Source of the DNA: Treponema sp. UBA6852
GTDB taxonomy: Bacteria; Spirochaetota; Spirochaetia; Treponematales; Treponemataceae
NCBI GenBank assembly: GCA_002449305.1
Contig: DKDI01000006.1
Coordinates: 67,829-131,828 of the forward strand
Length of the DNA stretch: 64,000 nucleotides
Reading direction: 5' to 3'
Positions 17,095 to 24,446 of the stretch are shown here, in pieces; within the stretch, counting starts at the first letter, position 1; every line of letters begins with the position of its first letter. Under the pieces are notes generated by a model that worked only from the letters and a program-made list of their open reading frames with translations, made no database searches and was not told where the DNA came from. The translations under genes and the position numbers were made by a program.

Positions 17095-17156
17095 TAATTG
17101 ATTTAATCAAATAAATCAAACAAACGTACAATCAAACTGATTTCTAACAAAAAACA

Positions 17157-17567
17157 ATGAACGAACCAAAAATTATTCAGCTCCCCAAAATAAGTGACCC
17201 TAGGGGAAATTTGTCTTTTTTTGAGAACGACAATCAGCTGCCGTTTAAAATCAGACGTTCCTACTGGATTTATGATGTTCCAGGAGGAGAAAACCGTGGC
17301 GGACATGCCTACAAGAATACAGAAGAGTTTATAGTTGCTCTTTCTGGAAGTTTTGATGTCGTGCTAGATAATGGAACAGAAAAGAAAACATTCGCTTTGA
17401 ACCGCTCTTATTACGGCTTGTATGTTCCAAAGCTTTACTGGCGCGAGATGGAAAATTTTTCCACAAACTCGCTTGCAATGATAGTTTCTTCTACGGACTA
17501 CAATGCGGATGACTATATCCGCGACTACAATGAATTTTTGTCAAAGGTAAAAAATGAACAAAGATAA
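17157..17567 (+). CDS. WxcM/FdtA-like sugar 3,4-ketoisomerase, first copy
   Basis: A 136-residue cupin of the FdtA/QdtA/WxcM family, which moves the keto group of dTDP-4-keto-6-deoxyglucose from C4 to C3, the first committed step to 3-amino-3,6-dideoxyhexoses. Family signatures include the opening SDPRGNLSFFEN, YWIYDVPGGENRGGHAYK and the end DDYIRDYNEFL. The usual RGGHAHK active-site motif reads RGGHAYK here, so the second His is replaced by Tyr; the neighbouring copy has HSHK. No clear ribosome site precedes the ATG. It overlaps the next gene by 14 bases. Fuc3N-type or Qui3N-type product cannot be told apart by eye. Confidence 0.85.
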   Translation: MNEPKIIQLPKISDPRGNLSFFENDNQLPFKIRRSYWIYDVPGGENRGGHAYKNTEEFIVALSGSFDVVLDNGTEKKTFALNRSYYGLYVPKLYWREMENFSTNSLAMIVSSTDYNADDYIRDYNEFLSKVKNEQR

Positions 17568-17973
17568 AACAACGGTCTATGACTGCACAATGATTGAGCT
17601 TAGCAAGAATCACCGCGAAAAGGGAAATCTTACAGTTGTTCAGAATGAAAAAGAGATTCCTTTTGACGTAAAGCGGTGTTATTACCTTTATGATGTTCCA
17701 GGCGGCGAGGAGCGTGGCGGTCACAGCCACAAACAGCTTAAGCAGCTGATTATTGCTGCAAGCGGAAGTTTTGATGTCCGCCTTGATGACGGGCAGGTTA
17801 AACGTACTTTTACACTGAACAGACCGTATCAGGGGCTTTTTGTTGTTCCCGGAATCTGGCGAGATTTAGATAATTTTTCCAGCGGCTCAGTATGTCTTGT
17901 GCTTGCAAGCGAGGTGTATCAAAAAGAAGACTATATCCGCAATTACAATGAATTTCTGGAGTGGAAGAAATGA
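17554..17973 (+). CDS. WxcM/FdtA-like sugar 3,4-ketoisomerase, second copy
   Basis: A 139-residue paralogue of the preceding gene, about half identical by eye. It has the motif YYLYDVPGGEERGGHSHKQ, keeping both histidines of the active-site segment, and ends DYIRNYNEFLEWKK. It should catalyse the C4-to-C3 keto shift on dTDP-4-keto-6-deoxyglucose. Having two copies back to back suggests either two different epimer products (galacto and gluco) or a heteromeric cupin dimer. The ATG lies within the end of the first copy and its stop overlaps the ATG of the acetyltransferase gene, so translation is coupled on both sides. Confidence 0.87.
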   Translation: MNKDKTTVYDCTMIELSKNHREKGNLTVVQNEKEIPFDVKRCYYLYDVPGGEERGGHSHKQLKQLIIAASGSFDVRLDDGQVKRTFTLNRPYQGLFVVPGIWRDLDNFSSGSVCLVLASEVYQKEDYIRNYNEFLEWKK

Positions 17974-18527
17974 TTCATGAACTTGCTGACTGCAAAGCTG
18001 AAAACATCGGTGAAAATACAAACATCTGGCAGTTCTGCGTTGTTTTTCCTAAAGCTAAAATCGGCGATAACTGCAATATCTGCGCAAATGTTCTGATAGA
18101 AAACGAAGTTATTATAGGAAACAATGTGACGGTCAAGTCCGGCGTGCAGCTTTGGGATGGAGTTGTGCTGGAAGATAATGTTTTTGTCGGACCGAATGTA
18201 ACATTTACAAATGACTTGTTTCCTCGTTCAAAAGTTCATCTAGATGAATATAAAAAAACTATTATAAAAAAAGGAGCAAGCATTGGTGCAAATAGTACAA
18301 TAGTTTGCGGTCATATAATAGGAGAAAATGCAATGATTGGAGCAGGAAGCGTTGTAACAAAAGATGTTCCGGCAGGAGAGCTTTGGCTTGGCAATCCGGC
18401 TAGATTTGTAAGAAAAATTGATGATTTGAAAATTAACGGGGGGGGGTACAACTGTAAAGTAAAAATTGTCATAAATAAATCAAAGCGGTATTGCAACTTG
18501 TCTCCAATAATGGAGGCGGCTGCATGA
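17970..18527 (+). CDS. Hexapeptide-repeat sugar N-acyltransferase (FdtC/WbbJ-like) with 3' poly-G tract
   Basis: Left-handed beta-helix transferase, 185 residues, that most likely N-acylates the 3-amino group of the dideoxyhexose. Hexapeptide turns are visible throughout (IGDNCNICANVLIENEVIIGNNVTVKSG is the pattern, interrupted by the PRSK loop), ending in ENAMIGAGSVVTKDVPAGELWLGNPARFVRKI. After residue 156 a run of nine G encodes GGG, followed by a 26-residue basic tail that looks unrelated to the fold. ATG 17970 has GGAG 8 bases upstream. The stop overlaps the ATG of the KASIII gene. One base gained or lost in the G tract would stop translation within five codons. Confidence 0.85.
   Translation: MIHELADCKAENIGENTNIWQFCVVFPKAKIGDNCNICANVLIENEVIIGNNVTVKSGVQLWDGVVLEDNVFVGPNVTFTNDLFPRSKVHLDEYKKTIIKKGASIGANSTIVCGHIIGENAMIGAGSVVTKDVPAGELWLGNPARFVRKIDDLKINGGGYNCKVKIVINKSKRYCNLSPIMEAAA
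18438..18446 (+). repeat. Poly-G tract, nine G, near the 3' end of the acyltransferase gene
   Basis: Nine consecutive G in frame as three Gly codons. With nine the frame reaches TGA at 18525-18527, overlapping the next ATG; with eight or ten it meets TAA within a few codons, about 60 bases before that start. Confidence 0.95.
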
Positions 18528-19567
18528 TTTCTTCTATAAAAAATGTCAGAATTGCTGGTGTTTCTTGTGTTGTGCCTACAAAATCAAAATCTTTATATGA
18601 TGAGCCAAATCTTTATGATGGGAATCAAAAGAAAATTAAGAGAATTGTTGAATCAAGTGGGTTTTTGAATAGAAGAATTGCAGATGAAAATGTAACAACT
18701 TCTGATCTTTGTTATAAAGCAGCTCTTGATTTACTTGAAAATTGTCCAGTTGAGAAATCAGATATTGATGCAATCCTTTTTGTAAGTTATACGCCAGATT
18801 ATTTTATGCCAGCAACTAGTTATGTTTTACATAATAAGCTTGGTTTGAATGAAAACTGTATCTGTATGGATATTCCACAAGGTTGTAGCGGTTATGAAGT
18901 TGGATTATATCAAGCTGGAATGTTGATTAATAATGGCTGTAAAAAAGTTTTGCTTCTTGTTGGTGATACATTCAGCAAATTTTCTGATATGTTCATAAAT
19001 AAAACAGCTCCGGTTTTTGGTGATGCAGGAACAGCAACTCTTATAGAATATTCTGAAAACGTAGCGCCTTGGTATTTTTCATTTCATACGGATAGTTCTG
19101 GATATGATGCTTTGATTTGTGAGAATGGAGCATTTAGAAATCCTGTAAGAAGGTCTGATTTCTATGAAGAAGGAGCTTTTGAATATAAAGCAAAAATGGA
19201 TGGTGCAAGAGTTTTCGATTTCACTATGAAAAGAATCCAGCCGTCTATTATGGAGATTTTAAAAAATAATGGAATTTCCAAAGATGATATAGATTATTTT
19301 GTGCTTCATCAGGCTAATAAAATGATTTTACAAAATATTGCACTTGCATTAGAAATCCCCTTAGAAAAAATGCCTATTGGAACAATGACAGAATATGGAA
19401 ATCAATGTGGAGCTTCTATTCCTTGTACTTTTAGTAAATTCTTAAAAAAAGATTTTTCTTCAAAGAAAAGTAGAGTTTTATTAAGTGGATTTGGAGTGGG
19501 ATTAAGTTGGGCAAACTGTATTCTGGATATAGATAACATTTATGTTTCAGAATTGATTGAATATTAG
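18524..19567 (+). CDS. 3-oxoacyl-ACP synthase III (FabH-like)
   Basis: A 347-residue ketoacyl synthase III-type enzyme, which condenses an acyl-CoA with malonyl-ACP. The catalytic triad is intact: Cys121 in IPQGCSGYEVG, His262 in VLHQANKM, and Asn293 in EYGNQCGASIP. GGAGG at 18512-18516 serves ATG 18524, and lies in a short stem CTCCA/TGGAG. The next two genes encode an acyl carrier protein and a ketoreductase-type SDR, so this appears to be a private pathway making an acyl group for a sugar rather than membrane lipid synthesis. Expression probably depends on coupling with the preceding gene. Confidence 0.9.
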   Translation: MISSIKNVRIAGVSCVVPTKSKSLYDEPNLYDGNQKKIKRIVESSGFLNRRIADENVTTSDLCYKAALDLLENCPVEKSDIDAILFVSYTPDYFMPATSYVLHNKLGLNENCICMDIPQGCSGYEVGLYQAGMLINNGCKKVLLLVGDTFSKFSDMFINKTAPVFGDAGTATLIEYSENVAPWYFSFHTDSSGYDALICENGAFRNPVRRSDFYEEGAFEYKAKMDGARVFDFTMKRIQPSIMEILKNNGISKDDIDYFVLHQANKMILQNIALALEIPLEKMPIGTMTEYGNQCGASIPCTFSKFLKKDFSSKKSRVLLSGFGVGLSWANCILDIDNIYVSELIEY

Positions 19568-19584
19568 TTTTAGGAGGAATATTT

Positions 19585-19803
19585 ATGACTAAAGAAGATT
19601 TTATTTTAAAATTTGCAGACATTCTTCAAACTGAAGAAAAAATTACACTGGATACAGTTCTTGATGATTTAGAAGACTGGGATTCTTTGAATATTATGGC
19701 ATGTGTAAGCTGGTTTCTAGAAAATAAAATTAATATTACAACGAAAGAAATTACAAGTTGCAAAACTGTAGGTGATATTGCTAAAAAATTTGGTGTTAAT
19801 TAA
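19585..19803 (+). CDS. Acyl carrier protein
   Basis: A 72-residue carrier protein. DLEDWDSLNIM contains the DSL motif, with Ser34 the site for the phosphopantetheine arm. A strong AGGAGG lies before the ATG. Compared with housekeeping ACP it is less acidic and the helix after the serine is divergent, as seen in carrier proteins dedicated to one pathway. It lies between KASIII and an SDR, and its stop overlaps the SDR start in TAATG. Confidence 0.87.
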   Translation: MTKEDFILKFADILQTEEKITLDTVLDDLEDWDSLNIMACVSWFLENKINITTKEITSCKTVGDIAKKFGVN

Positions 19804-20549
19804 TGGCAATTTTTTCATCGAATGATATTTTTATAGTAACAGGTGCAAGTTCTGGAATCGGTAGGGCGGTGGCTTTTAAGTTGATTGAAGAAGGCGCAAA
19901 AGTTGTTGCAATTGGTCGTAATGAAGAAAAACTTGCCGCTCTTAAATTTGAGTGTATAAATTCTGAGCATTGTTTTATTGAAAAAGTAGATTTAAACGAG
20001 CATCTTTCAGATATGCCATTATTTTTGCAAAGTTTGAAAGAAAAATATGGAAAGTTTACAGGTCTTGCTTATTGTGCTGGTTCAATTTTGCTAAAACCTG
20101 CGAGTGCTATAAGTTATGATGAAGCATTGAATTTGTTCAATATAAACTATTTTGCACCTGTTATGATGTTAAAAAGTTTTTGTGATAAACGCATCTGCAT
20201 AGGTCGAGGGGCGTCTGCTGTGGCGGTCGCCTCAGCAGACGCCTTTCTCAGAGAGAAAGGCCTCTGCATCTATAGTGGAACAAAGGCTGCATTGCAAGCA
20301 AGTTTTTCAACTGTAGCAAAAGAAGTCGCTCCACGAGGAATGAGGATAAATACCGTAAGTCCTAGTGATATAAAAACTCCAATGACTATGAATGATACGA
20401 TGAAAGAAATGCGTCAGGACCGAGAAAAATTGTATCCATTTGGATATGGAGAACCTCAAGATGTTGCAGAACTTGTTGTATTTTTATTGAGTCAAAAAGC
20501 AAAATGGATTACAGGGCATGACTATATAATTGATTGTGCAACATTTTAG
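19803..20549 (+). CDS. Short-chain dehydrogenase/reductase, probably the ketoreductase of the acyl module
   Basis: A 248-residue classical SDR. The nucleotide-binding motif TGASSGIG begins near residue 13, the catalytic Tyr157 and Lys161 lie in YSGTK, and Ser144 is the third catalytic residue. Placed after KASIII and ACP, it would reduce 3-ketoacyl-ACP to 3-hydroxyacyl-ACP, giving for example a 3-hydroxybutyryl group for an amino sugar; reduction of a sugar is an alternative. Bases 20210-20260, which encode the Ser144 region, form two very GC-rich hairpins unlike the AT-rich surroundings. It starts inside the ACP stop codon. Confidence 0.87.
   Translation: MAIFSSNDIFIVTGASSGIGRAVAFKLIEEGAKVVAIGRNEEKLAALKFECINSEHCFIEKVDLNEHLSDMPLFLQSLKEKYGKFTGLAYCAGSILLKPASAISYDEALNLFNINYFAPVMMLKSFCDKRICIGRGASAVAVASADAFLREKGLCIYSGTKAALQASFSTVAKEVAPRGMRINTVSPSDIKTPMTMNDTMKEMRQDREKLYPFGYGEPQDVAELVVFLLSQKAKWITGHDYIIDCATF
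20210..20260. repeat. Strong GC-rich double palindrome inside the SDR gene
   Basis: First element: GGCGTCTGCTG (20210-20220) and CAGCAGACGCC (20233-20243) pair perfectly, and the inner GGCG/CGCC pair as well, so 30 of 34 bases pair. Second element: CCTTTCTC (20242-20249) and GAGAAAGG (20253-20260) with loop AGA. The coding sequence stays open through both. Confidence 0.9.
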
Positions 20550-20559
20550 GAAATAATTT

Positions 20560-21096
20560 ATGGGTGGAAAAATAGTAACTGAAGCTTTAATTGGTAAGTA
20601 TGTAAATCTTAGAGAAGTAAAAATTGACGATGCTGATTTTATCTTAAAACTTCGTTGCGATGATAAGAAGAGTCAGTTTCTTCATAAAACTGAATATAAT
20701 TTAGAAAAACAACAGTCTTATATTAATCATTACCTTAAAATTCAAAATGAATGGTATTTTATCGCAGAAGATAAAAATGGTATTAGGATTGGAACCTACA
20801 GAATATACGATATTCAAGGGGATAGTTTTTGCATCGGAAGTTGGCTTATGGAGGACGGCGTTTCGGCAGAACAGAGTTTTGAAACTGATTATTTAGTTAG
20901 AATGTATGGTTTTAATATATTAGGATTTAATCGAATTCATTTTGATGTTAGAAAAGGAAATAAAAAAGTATGGCGATACCATATGTCATTAGGGGCTGTA
21001 AAAACAGGGGAAACAGAACTTGATTATCTATGGGAAGTGACAAAAGCGGATTATTTGAAAAGGGCTTTGCCTATGTGCAATGCTATGGGAATTTAA
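20560..21096 (+). CDS. GNAT-family N-acyltransferase
   Basis: A 178-residue RimJ/RimL-type acetyltransferase fold. The start VNLREVKIDDADFILKLR is the usual first strand and helix, GIRIGTYRIYDI the central strands, and LGFNRIHFDVRKGNKKVWRYHMSLGA the acyl-CoA-binding and C-terminal part with the conserved asparagine/lysine region. As the last gene of the acyl module it may transfer the acyl group made by KASIII, ACP and SDR to an amino sugar, possibly taking it from the carrier protein. Substrate is inferred from context. The next genes are a toxin-antitoxin pair with their own promoter. Confidence 0.8.
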   Translation: MGGKIVTEALIGKYVNLREVKIDDADFILKLRCDDKKSQFLHKTEYNLEKQQSYINHYLKIQNEWYFIAEDKNGIRIGTYRIYDIQGDSFCIGSWLMEDGVSAEQSFETDYLVRMYGFNILGFNRIHFDVRKGNKKVWRYHMSLGAVKTGETELDYLWEVTKADYLKRALPMCNAMGI

Positions 21097-21112
21097 ATAT
21101 TATTTTACATAA

Positions 21113-21141
21113 TTGATTTTTTTTATAAATTGTATTATATT
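21113..21141 (+). promoter_or_regulatory. Promoter of the Panacea toxin-antitoxin pair
   Basis: TTGATT at 21113-21118 and TATATT at 21136-21141 with a 17-base spacer, 36 bases before ATG 21178. It gives the inserted pair its own transcription within the glycan operon. Confidence 0.6.
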
Positions 21142-21177
21142 TTGTATAGTAAGTATTACTTTAATAAAAGGAAAAAT

Positions 21178-21741
21178 ATGAAAGCTTATCATCATGAAAT
21201 AATAGATAACGTAGTATCATATATTTCTCAAAAATATTTTCAGGCATTCAAAAAAAATATTACTCAGACTTTGCTATTTAAAATTCTTGCCTTGTTTGAC
21301 TTTCGTGTTTTAAAGCAAAATGGCAGACCTTGTCTTGAACTTTATTATACTGCAAGAGACAGAGGTCCTGTTCCTGAACAGTTGTATAATGTTGATTTAT
21401 CCGAATATAAGAGTTTTAAGGTAAAGGATAAAAAGAATGGAGATTATAAGACTAGATATTTTATTTCTGTTAAAACTCCAAATTTAGACTATTTAGCTCC
21501 ATCTGAACAAAAGATTTTAAATTTGTTAGTTGATGACATTATAAAAAATAAAATCAATGGCAGTAAAGCTTCTGATATTACTCATAAAGAAATATTGGCA
21601 TGGAGAACAGCATATAGTGCTAAGCATAACTCTATAATGTCCTATGAGGATGAATTTCCAGGTATTAAAGATAAAAGCATCAATGAAATGACAATTCCAG
21701 AATTAAATTTTAAAAAGTATATGGAATTGTCGAATGTATAA
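21178..21741 (+). CDS. Panacea/SocA-domain antitoxin
   Basis: A 187-residue protein with the Panacea (DUF4065/SocA-like) pattern: LLFKILALFDFRVLKQNGRP followed by YYTARDRGPVPEQLYN matches the domain's helical core and its GPVP turn. Panacea proteins act as antitoxins for many unrelated toxins, probably as chaperone-like neutralisers. ATG 21178 has AAAGGA upstream; an earlier in-frame TTG precedes it. The gene overlaps its partner by 8 bases. The pair has its own promoter and no relation to sugar synthesis, so it is an inserted cassette. Confidence 0.8.
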   Translation: MKAYHHEIIDNVVSYISQKYFQAFKKNITQTLLFKILALFDFRVLKQNGRPCLELYYTARDRGPVPEQLYNVDLSEYKSFKVKDKKNGDYKTRYFISVKTPNLDYLAPSEQKILNLLVDDIIKNKINGSKASDITHKEILAWRTAYSAKHNSIMSYEDEFPGIKDKSINEMTIPELNFKKYMELSNV

Positions 21742-22156
21742 GATTGGGACTGTTATTAGAACTACCTTGCCATATAAATCATTTGGAGTTGACGAAAAAG
21801 AAAGGTGGTTTGTGTTTCTTGGGAGAGTGAACTTTACTCGTTCCCCTAGAAATGTTTATCTATGTACTACAACAACGCAGATTCAAAAATATAAGGAAAA
21901 TCCATCTTCTACTTATGTTTTTTTCTCTGAGAAAAATTCTTGTTTTGACAGGGATTGCATTCTTTGCTTGGATGAAATTGAAGATTCATATACCGAAACG
22001 AAATTCAATTTAAAATTCAAACCTGAATATAAAGGTGAGATTACTAAAGAAAAATTAAGAGAAATTGCAATAAAAATAAAAAAAGCAGATTTGCCTAAGA
22101 TTATTATTGATGATATTTTGGAGTCTTTTAAGCTGGAAGGAATTTCCACAAAATAG
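21734..22156 (+). CDS. Putative toxin of the Panacea pair, possibly PemK/MazF-like
   Basis: A 140-residue basic protein encoded 8 bases inside the end of the Panacea gene. The start MYKIGTVIRT and the stretch ERWFVFLGRVNF resemble the SH3-like beta-barrel of PemK/MazF endoribonucleases, with strands VYLCTTTTQIQKY and STYVFFSEKN after it; the C-terminal 40 residues are helical and lysine-rich. The usual MazF catalytic Arg/Thr cannot be pointed to with confidence. Toxin identity is inferred mainly from pairing with a Panacea antitoxin; an RNase or another nucleic-acid-binding toxin is likely. Confidence 0.65.
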   Translation: MYKIGTVIRTTLPYKSFGVDEKERWFVFLGRVNFTRSPRNVYLCTTTTQIQKYKENPSSTYVFFSEKNSCFDRDCILCLDEIEDSYTETKFNLKFKPEYKGEITKEKLREIAIKIKKADLPKIIIDDILESFKLEGISTK

Positions 22157-22226
22157 TCCCTCTAAAGAATAATTCAAGCATAAATATCTTTTCTTTAAAA
22201 CATTACATAACAATTTTATTTCTCAT

Positions 22227-22250
22227 ACAAGGACAAAAATATGCAAGTTC
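22227..22250. repeat. 24-base direct repeat spanning a gene start, left copy
   Basis: ACAAGGACAA then a variable base, then AATATGCAAGTTC; the second copy is at 23326-23349 with one mismatch. Both copies contain the ribosome site and first codons (Met-Gln-Val) of a gene, so the start region has been duplicated around the acyltransferase gene. Confidence 0.85.
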
Positions 22251-23320
22251 AGTTTCAAAAAAAATCTCTACGACTTTACAGTATTGATATATTTAGATGC
22301 TGTTGTGCATTTGCTGTATTTTTGTTTCATGCAAGGATTCATTTAAATGTGAATTTTGGAATCTTAAATAATTTTATTGGAGATTCGCATATTTTTATGA
22401 CGGCATTTTTTATGCTTTCAGGCTTTTCATTGTATTATAGTCAAAATATGATTTGTGGGGGGGATAGTAATTTCTTTATAAAAAGAATTGTATCAATATT
22501 TCCACTTTATATTGCAATATGGTTTTTATGGTCTGTATTTGAATTTATTAAAGGAAACTTTCTACCTGCATGGAAGCATCTGGTTATTGCTCCTGTTGAA
22601 TTTTTAATGTTGCAGTCAATTTATGACGGAAGTTTTGGAATTCTTCATAATGGAGGAACATGGTTTATCAGTTGCATTTTTATCTGCTATTTGATTTACC
22701 CATATCTTGAATCTATAATTAAAAAAAATAAAAAGAAAACAAATATTGCTCTTCTGATATTATTTTATTTGATTATTTCATACTCTTATGTGCCTGTTTA
22801 TATTTTTAAATTTGGTGATATTTATGCAAATCCATTTTTCAGACTTCTTGAATTTGCGGAAGGAATTATTTTGGCCTGGTTGTTTTTGCAAAATAAAGAC
22901 AAGAATATTTCAAAGAGAACAAATCTTTTAATTCCTTTTTTTATTTTTGCCTTGATTGCTGTAATATCTTTTGGTGTTCATTTTGGTTTTGGATATGTAC
23001 TGCTATATAATTTTTTAGCAGTTCCTGTGTTTGGATTTATTCTGTATTTTTGCGGAAGATTAGAAATGCGCTATAAGATATGCCGCTTTCAAAAGATAAT
23101 TTCATTATTAAGTGAATGCAGTTACGCTTTTTTTTTAGCACAGTTTTTCTGTTTTGACATAACAAAATATCTTGCAAGACATACTTTATTTTTTCAAAAA
23201 GGTGGAAATTCAAAATTATTTTTCTGTTCATTTTTCTTTTGCTGCATTATAAGTATTTTTCTGCATTTCTTAATTGAAAAGCCGATTAAAAAGTTTTTAA
23301 CTAAAAAGCTTTATTTTTAA
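22241..23320 (+). CDS. Acyltransferase-3 family membrane O-acyltransferase with G7 tract
   Basis: A 359-residue integral membrane protein of the OafA/NolL/WecH type that O-acetylates surface sugars. The first helix carries LYSIDIFRCCCAFAVFLFHARIH, with the conserved arginine and catalytic-site histidine, and about ten helices follow. A run of seven G at 22457-22463 encodes Gly73-Gly74; slippage there would truncate the protein after one fifth of its length. Its first codons and ribosome site duplicate those of the next gene (24-base repeat), which suggests the gene was inserted here. Acyl group and target sugar are unknown. Confidence 0.85.
   Translation: MQVQFQKKSLRLYSIDIFRCCCAFAVFLFHARIHLNVNFGILNNFIGDSHIFMTAFFMLSGFSLYYSQNMICGGDSNFFIKRIVSIFPLYIAIWFLWSVFEFIKGNFLPAWKHLVIAPVEFLMLQSIYDGSFGILHNGGTWFISCIFICYLIYPYLESIIKKNKKKTNIALLILFYLIISYSYVPVYIFKFGDIYANPFFRLLEFAEGIILAWLFLQNKDKNISKRTNLLIPFFIFALIAVISFGVHFGFGYVLLYNFLAVPVFGFILYFCGRLEMRYKICRFQKIISLLSECSYAFFLAQFFCFDITKYLARHTLFFQKGGNSKLFFCSFFFCCIISIFLHFLIEKPIKKFLTKKLYF
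22457..22463 (+). repeat. Poly-G tract, seven G, early in an acyltransferase gene
   Basis: Seven consecutive G in frame (codons GGG GGG G..). Shorter than the three G9 tracts, but at a position where a length change would abolish the protein. Confidence 0.9.
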
Positions 23321-23325
23321 TTTTT

Positions 23326-23349
23326 ACAAGGACAACAATATGCAAGTTC
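23326..23349. repeat. 24-base direct repeat spanning a gene start, right copy
   Basis: Matches 22227-22250 at 23 of 24 positions, covering the ribosome site and first codons of the aminotransferase gene at 23340. Confidence 0.85.
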
Positions 23350-24443
23350 CATTTTTAAGTTTAAAAGAGGTTACAGAGCTTCATTCTAAGGAAATCAATG
23401 AGGCTGTTGGCCGGGTTGTGAATTCTGGATGGTATCTGCAAGGGGCTGAAAATGAAAAGTTCGAGGCTGACTTTGCAAAGTATATCGGCACAAAATACTG
23501 TGTAGGGGTTGCAAACGGACTTGACGCGTTGATTTGGATTCTGCGCGCATATATTGAACTTGGCCGTCTGCATAAAGGCGACGAGGTGCTGGTTCCGGCG
23601 AACACATACATCGCCACTATTCTTGCAATCAGCGAGAACGGCTTGGTGCCTGTTCTTGTAGAGCCAAAACTTGAGACTCTTGAAATTGATGATGATTTGC
23701 TTGAGTCAAAAATCTCGTCAAAGACTAAGGCTATTATGATTGTGCATCTGTACGGACGCTGCGCTTATACCAATAAGATAGAAGAAATATGTAAAAAACA
23801 TAATCTTTACCTGTTTGAGGACAACGCGCAGGCTCATGGCTGTCAGTTCAATGGAAAAAGAACAGGAAGTCTTGGAAATGCGGCTGCCCACAGTTTCTAT
23901 CCGGGAAAGAATCTTGGCGCATTGGGAGACGCAGGGGCTGTAACAACAGATGACGAGGAAGTTGCAAAATGTATCAGGGCATTGGCAAATTATGGCTCAA
24001 GCAAAAAATATGTCTTTGACTATATAGGGCGCAACAGCCGCTTGGATGAAATTCAGGCCGCTGTTCTTGATGTAAAGCTTAAATATCTTGAGCAGGACAA
24101 TGACCGCAGAAAAGCTGTTGCCAAAACGTATATTGACGGAATAAAAAATCCTAAAATATTTGTTCCTGAAACAAAAGATTTTACTGCAAATGCGTTTCAT
24201 CTGTTTCCTGTTCTTTGTGAAAAGCGGGATGAGCTTCAGCAGTATTTAAAAGAAAAAGGCATAGGAACAGTTATTCATTATCCGATTCCGCCTCACAAGC
24301 AGAAGTGCTACAAGGACTGGAACGGAATGTCGCTGCCGGTTACAGAAAAAATCGCCGCGCAGGAGCTTAGTCTGCCGATTGGACCTACAATTGCGGATGA
24401 GCAGGTGCAGTATGTTGTTGACTGTGTGAATGAGTGGGAATAG
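23340..24443 (+). CDS. DegT/DnrJ/EryC1-family sugar aminotransferase (FdtB/QdtB-like)
   Basis: A 367-residue PLP enzyme that transfers an amino group to a nucleotide keto-sugar. The PLP lysine lies in HSFYPGKNLGALGDAGAV; other family landmarks are the opening VPFLSLKEVTEL, GVANGLDALIWILRA and FEDNAQAHG. The sequence start and length match FdtB/QdtB, which aminate the 3-keto sugar made by the ketoisomerases at 17157-17973. With these and the hexapeptide acyltransferase it completes the dTDP-3-acylamino-3,6-dideoxyhexose route; RmlA and RmlB are not in the window. Its separation from fdtA/fdtC by 5 kb reflects cassettes inserted between them. Base composition is more GC-rich than its neighbours. 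Confidence 0.9.
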   Translation: MQVPFLSLKEVTELHSKEINEAVGRVVNSGWYLQGAENEKFEADFAKYIGTKYCVGVANGLDALIWILRAYIELGRLHKGDEVLVPANTYIATILAISENGLVPVLVEPKLETLEIDDDLLESKISSKTKAIMIVHLYGRCAYTNKIEEICKKHNLYLFEDNAQAHGCQFNGKRTGSLGNAAAHSFYPGKNLGALGDAGAVTTDDEEVAKCIRALANYGSSKKYVFDYIGRNSRLDEIQAAVLDVKLKYLEQDNDRRKAVAKTYIDGIKNPKIFVPETKDFTANAFHLFPVLCEKRDELQQYLKEKGIGTVIHYPIPPHKQKCYKDWNGMSLPVTEKIAAQELSLPIGPTIADEQVQYVVDCVNEWE

Positions 24444-24446
24444 ATT

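Larger units (their letters stand above)
16779..17156 (+). other. Intergenic region before the first glycan gene
   Basis: About 380 bases with no credible gene. It contains the 22-base tandem repeat array (16914-17023) and a moderate promoter (17065-17094). The reverse-strand reading frame over the repeats encodes only low-quality, repeat-derived sequence. Confidence 0.6.

Noticed and set aside
20200..20270. The SDR palindrome as an inserted in-frame mobile palindrome
   Set aside because: The length between nucleotide motif and the catalytic Ser and Tyr is normal for an SDR, so no extra residues appear to have been added; kept only as an unexplained structure.
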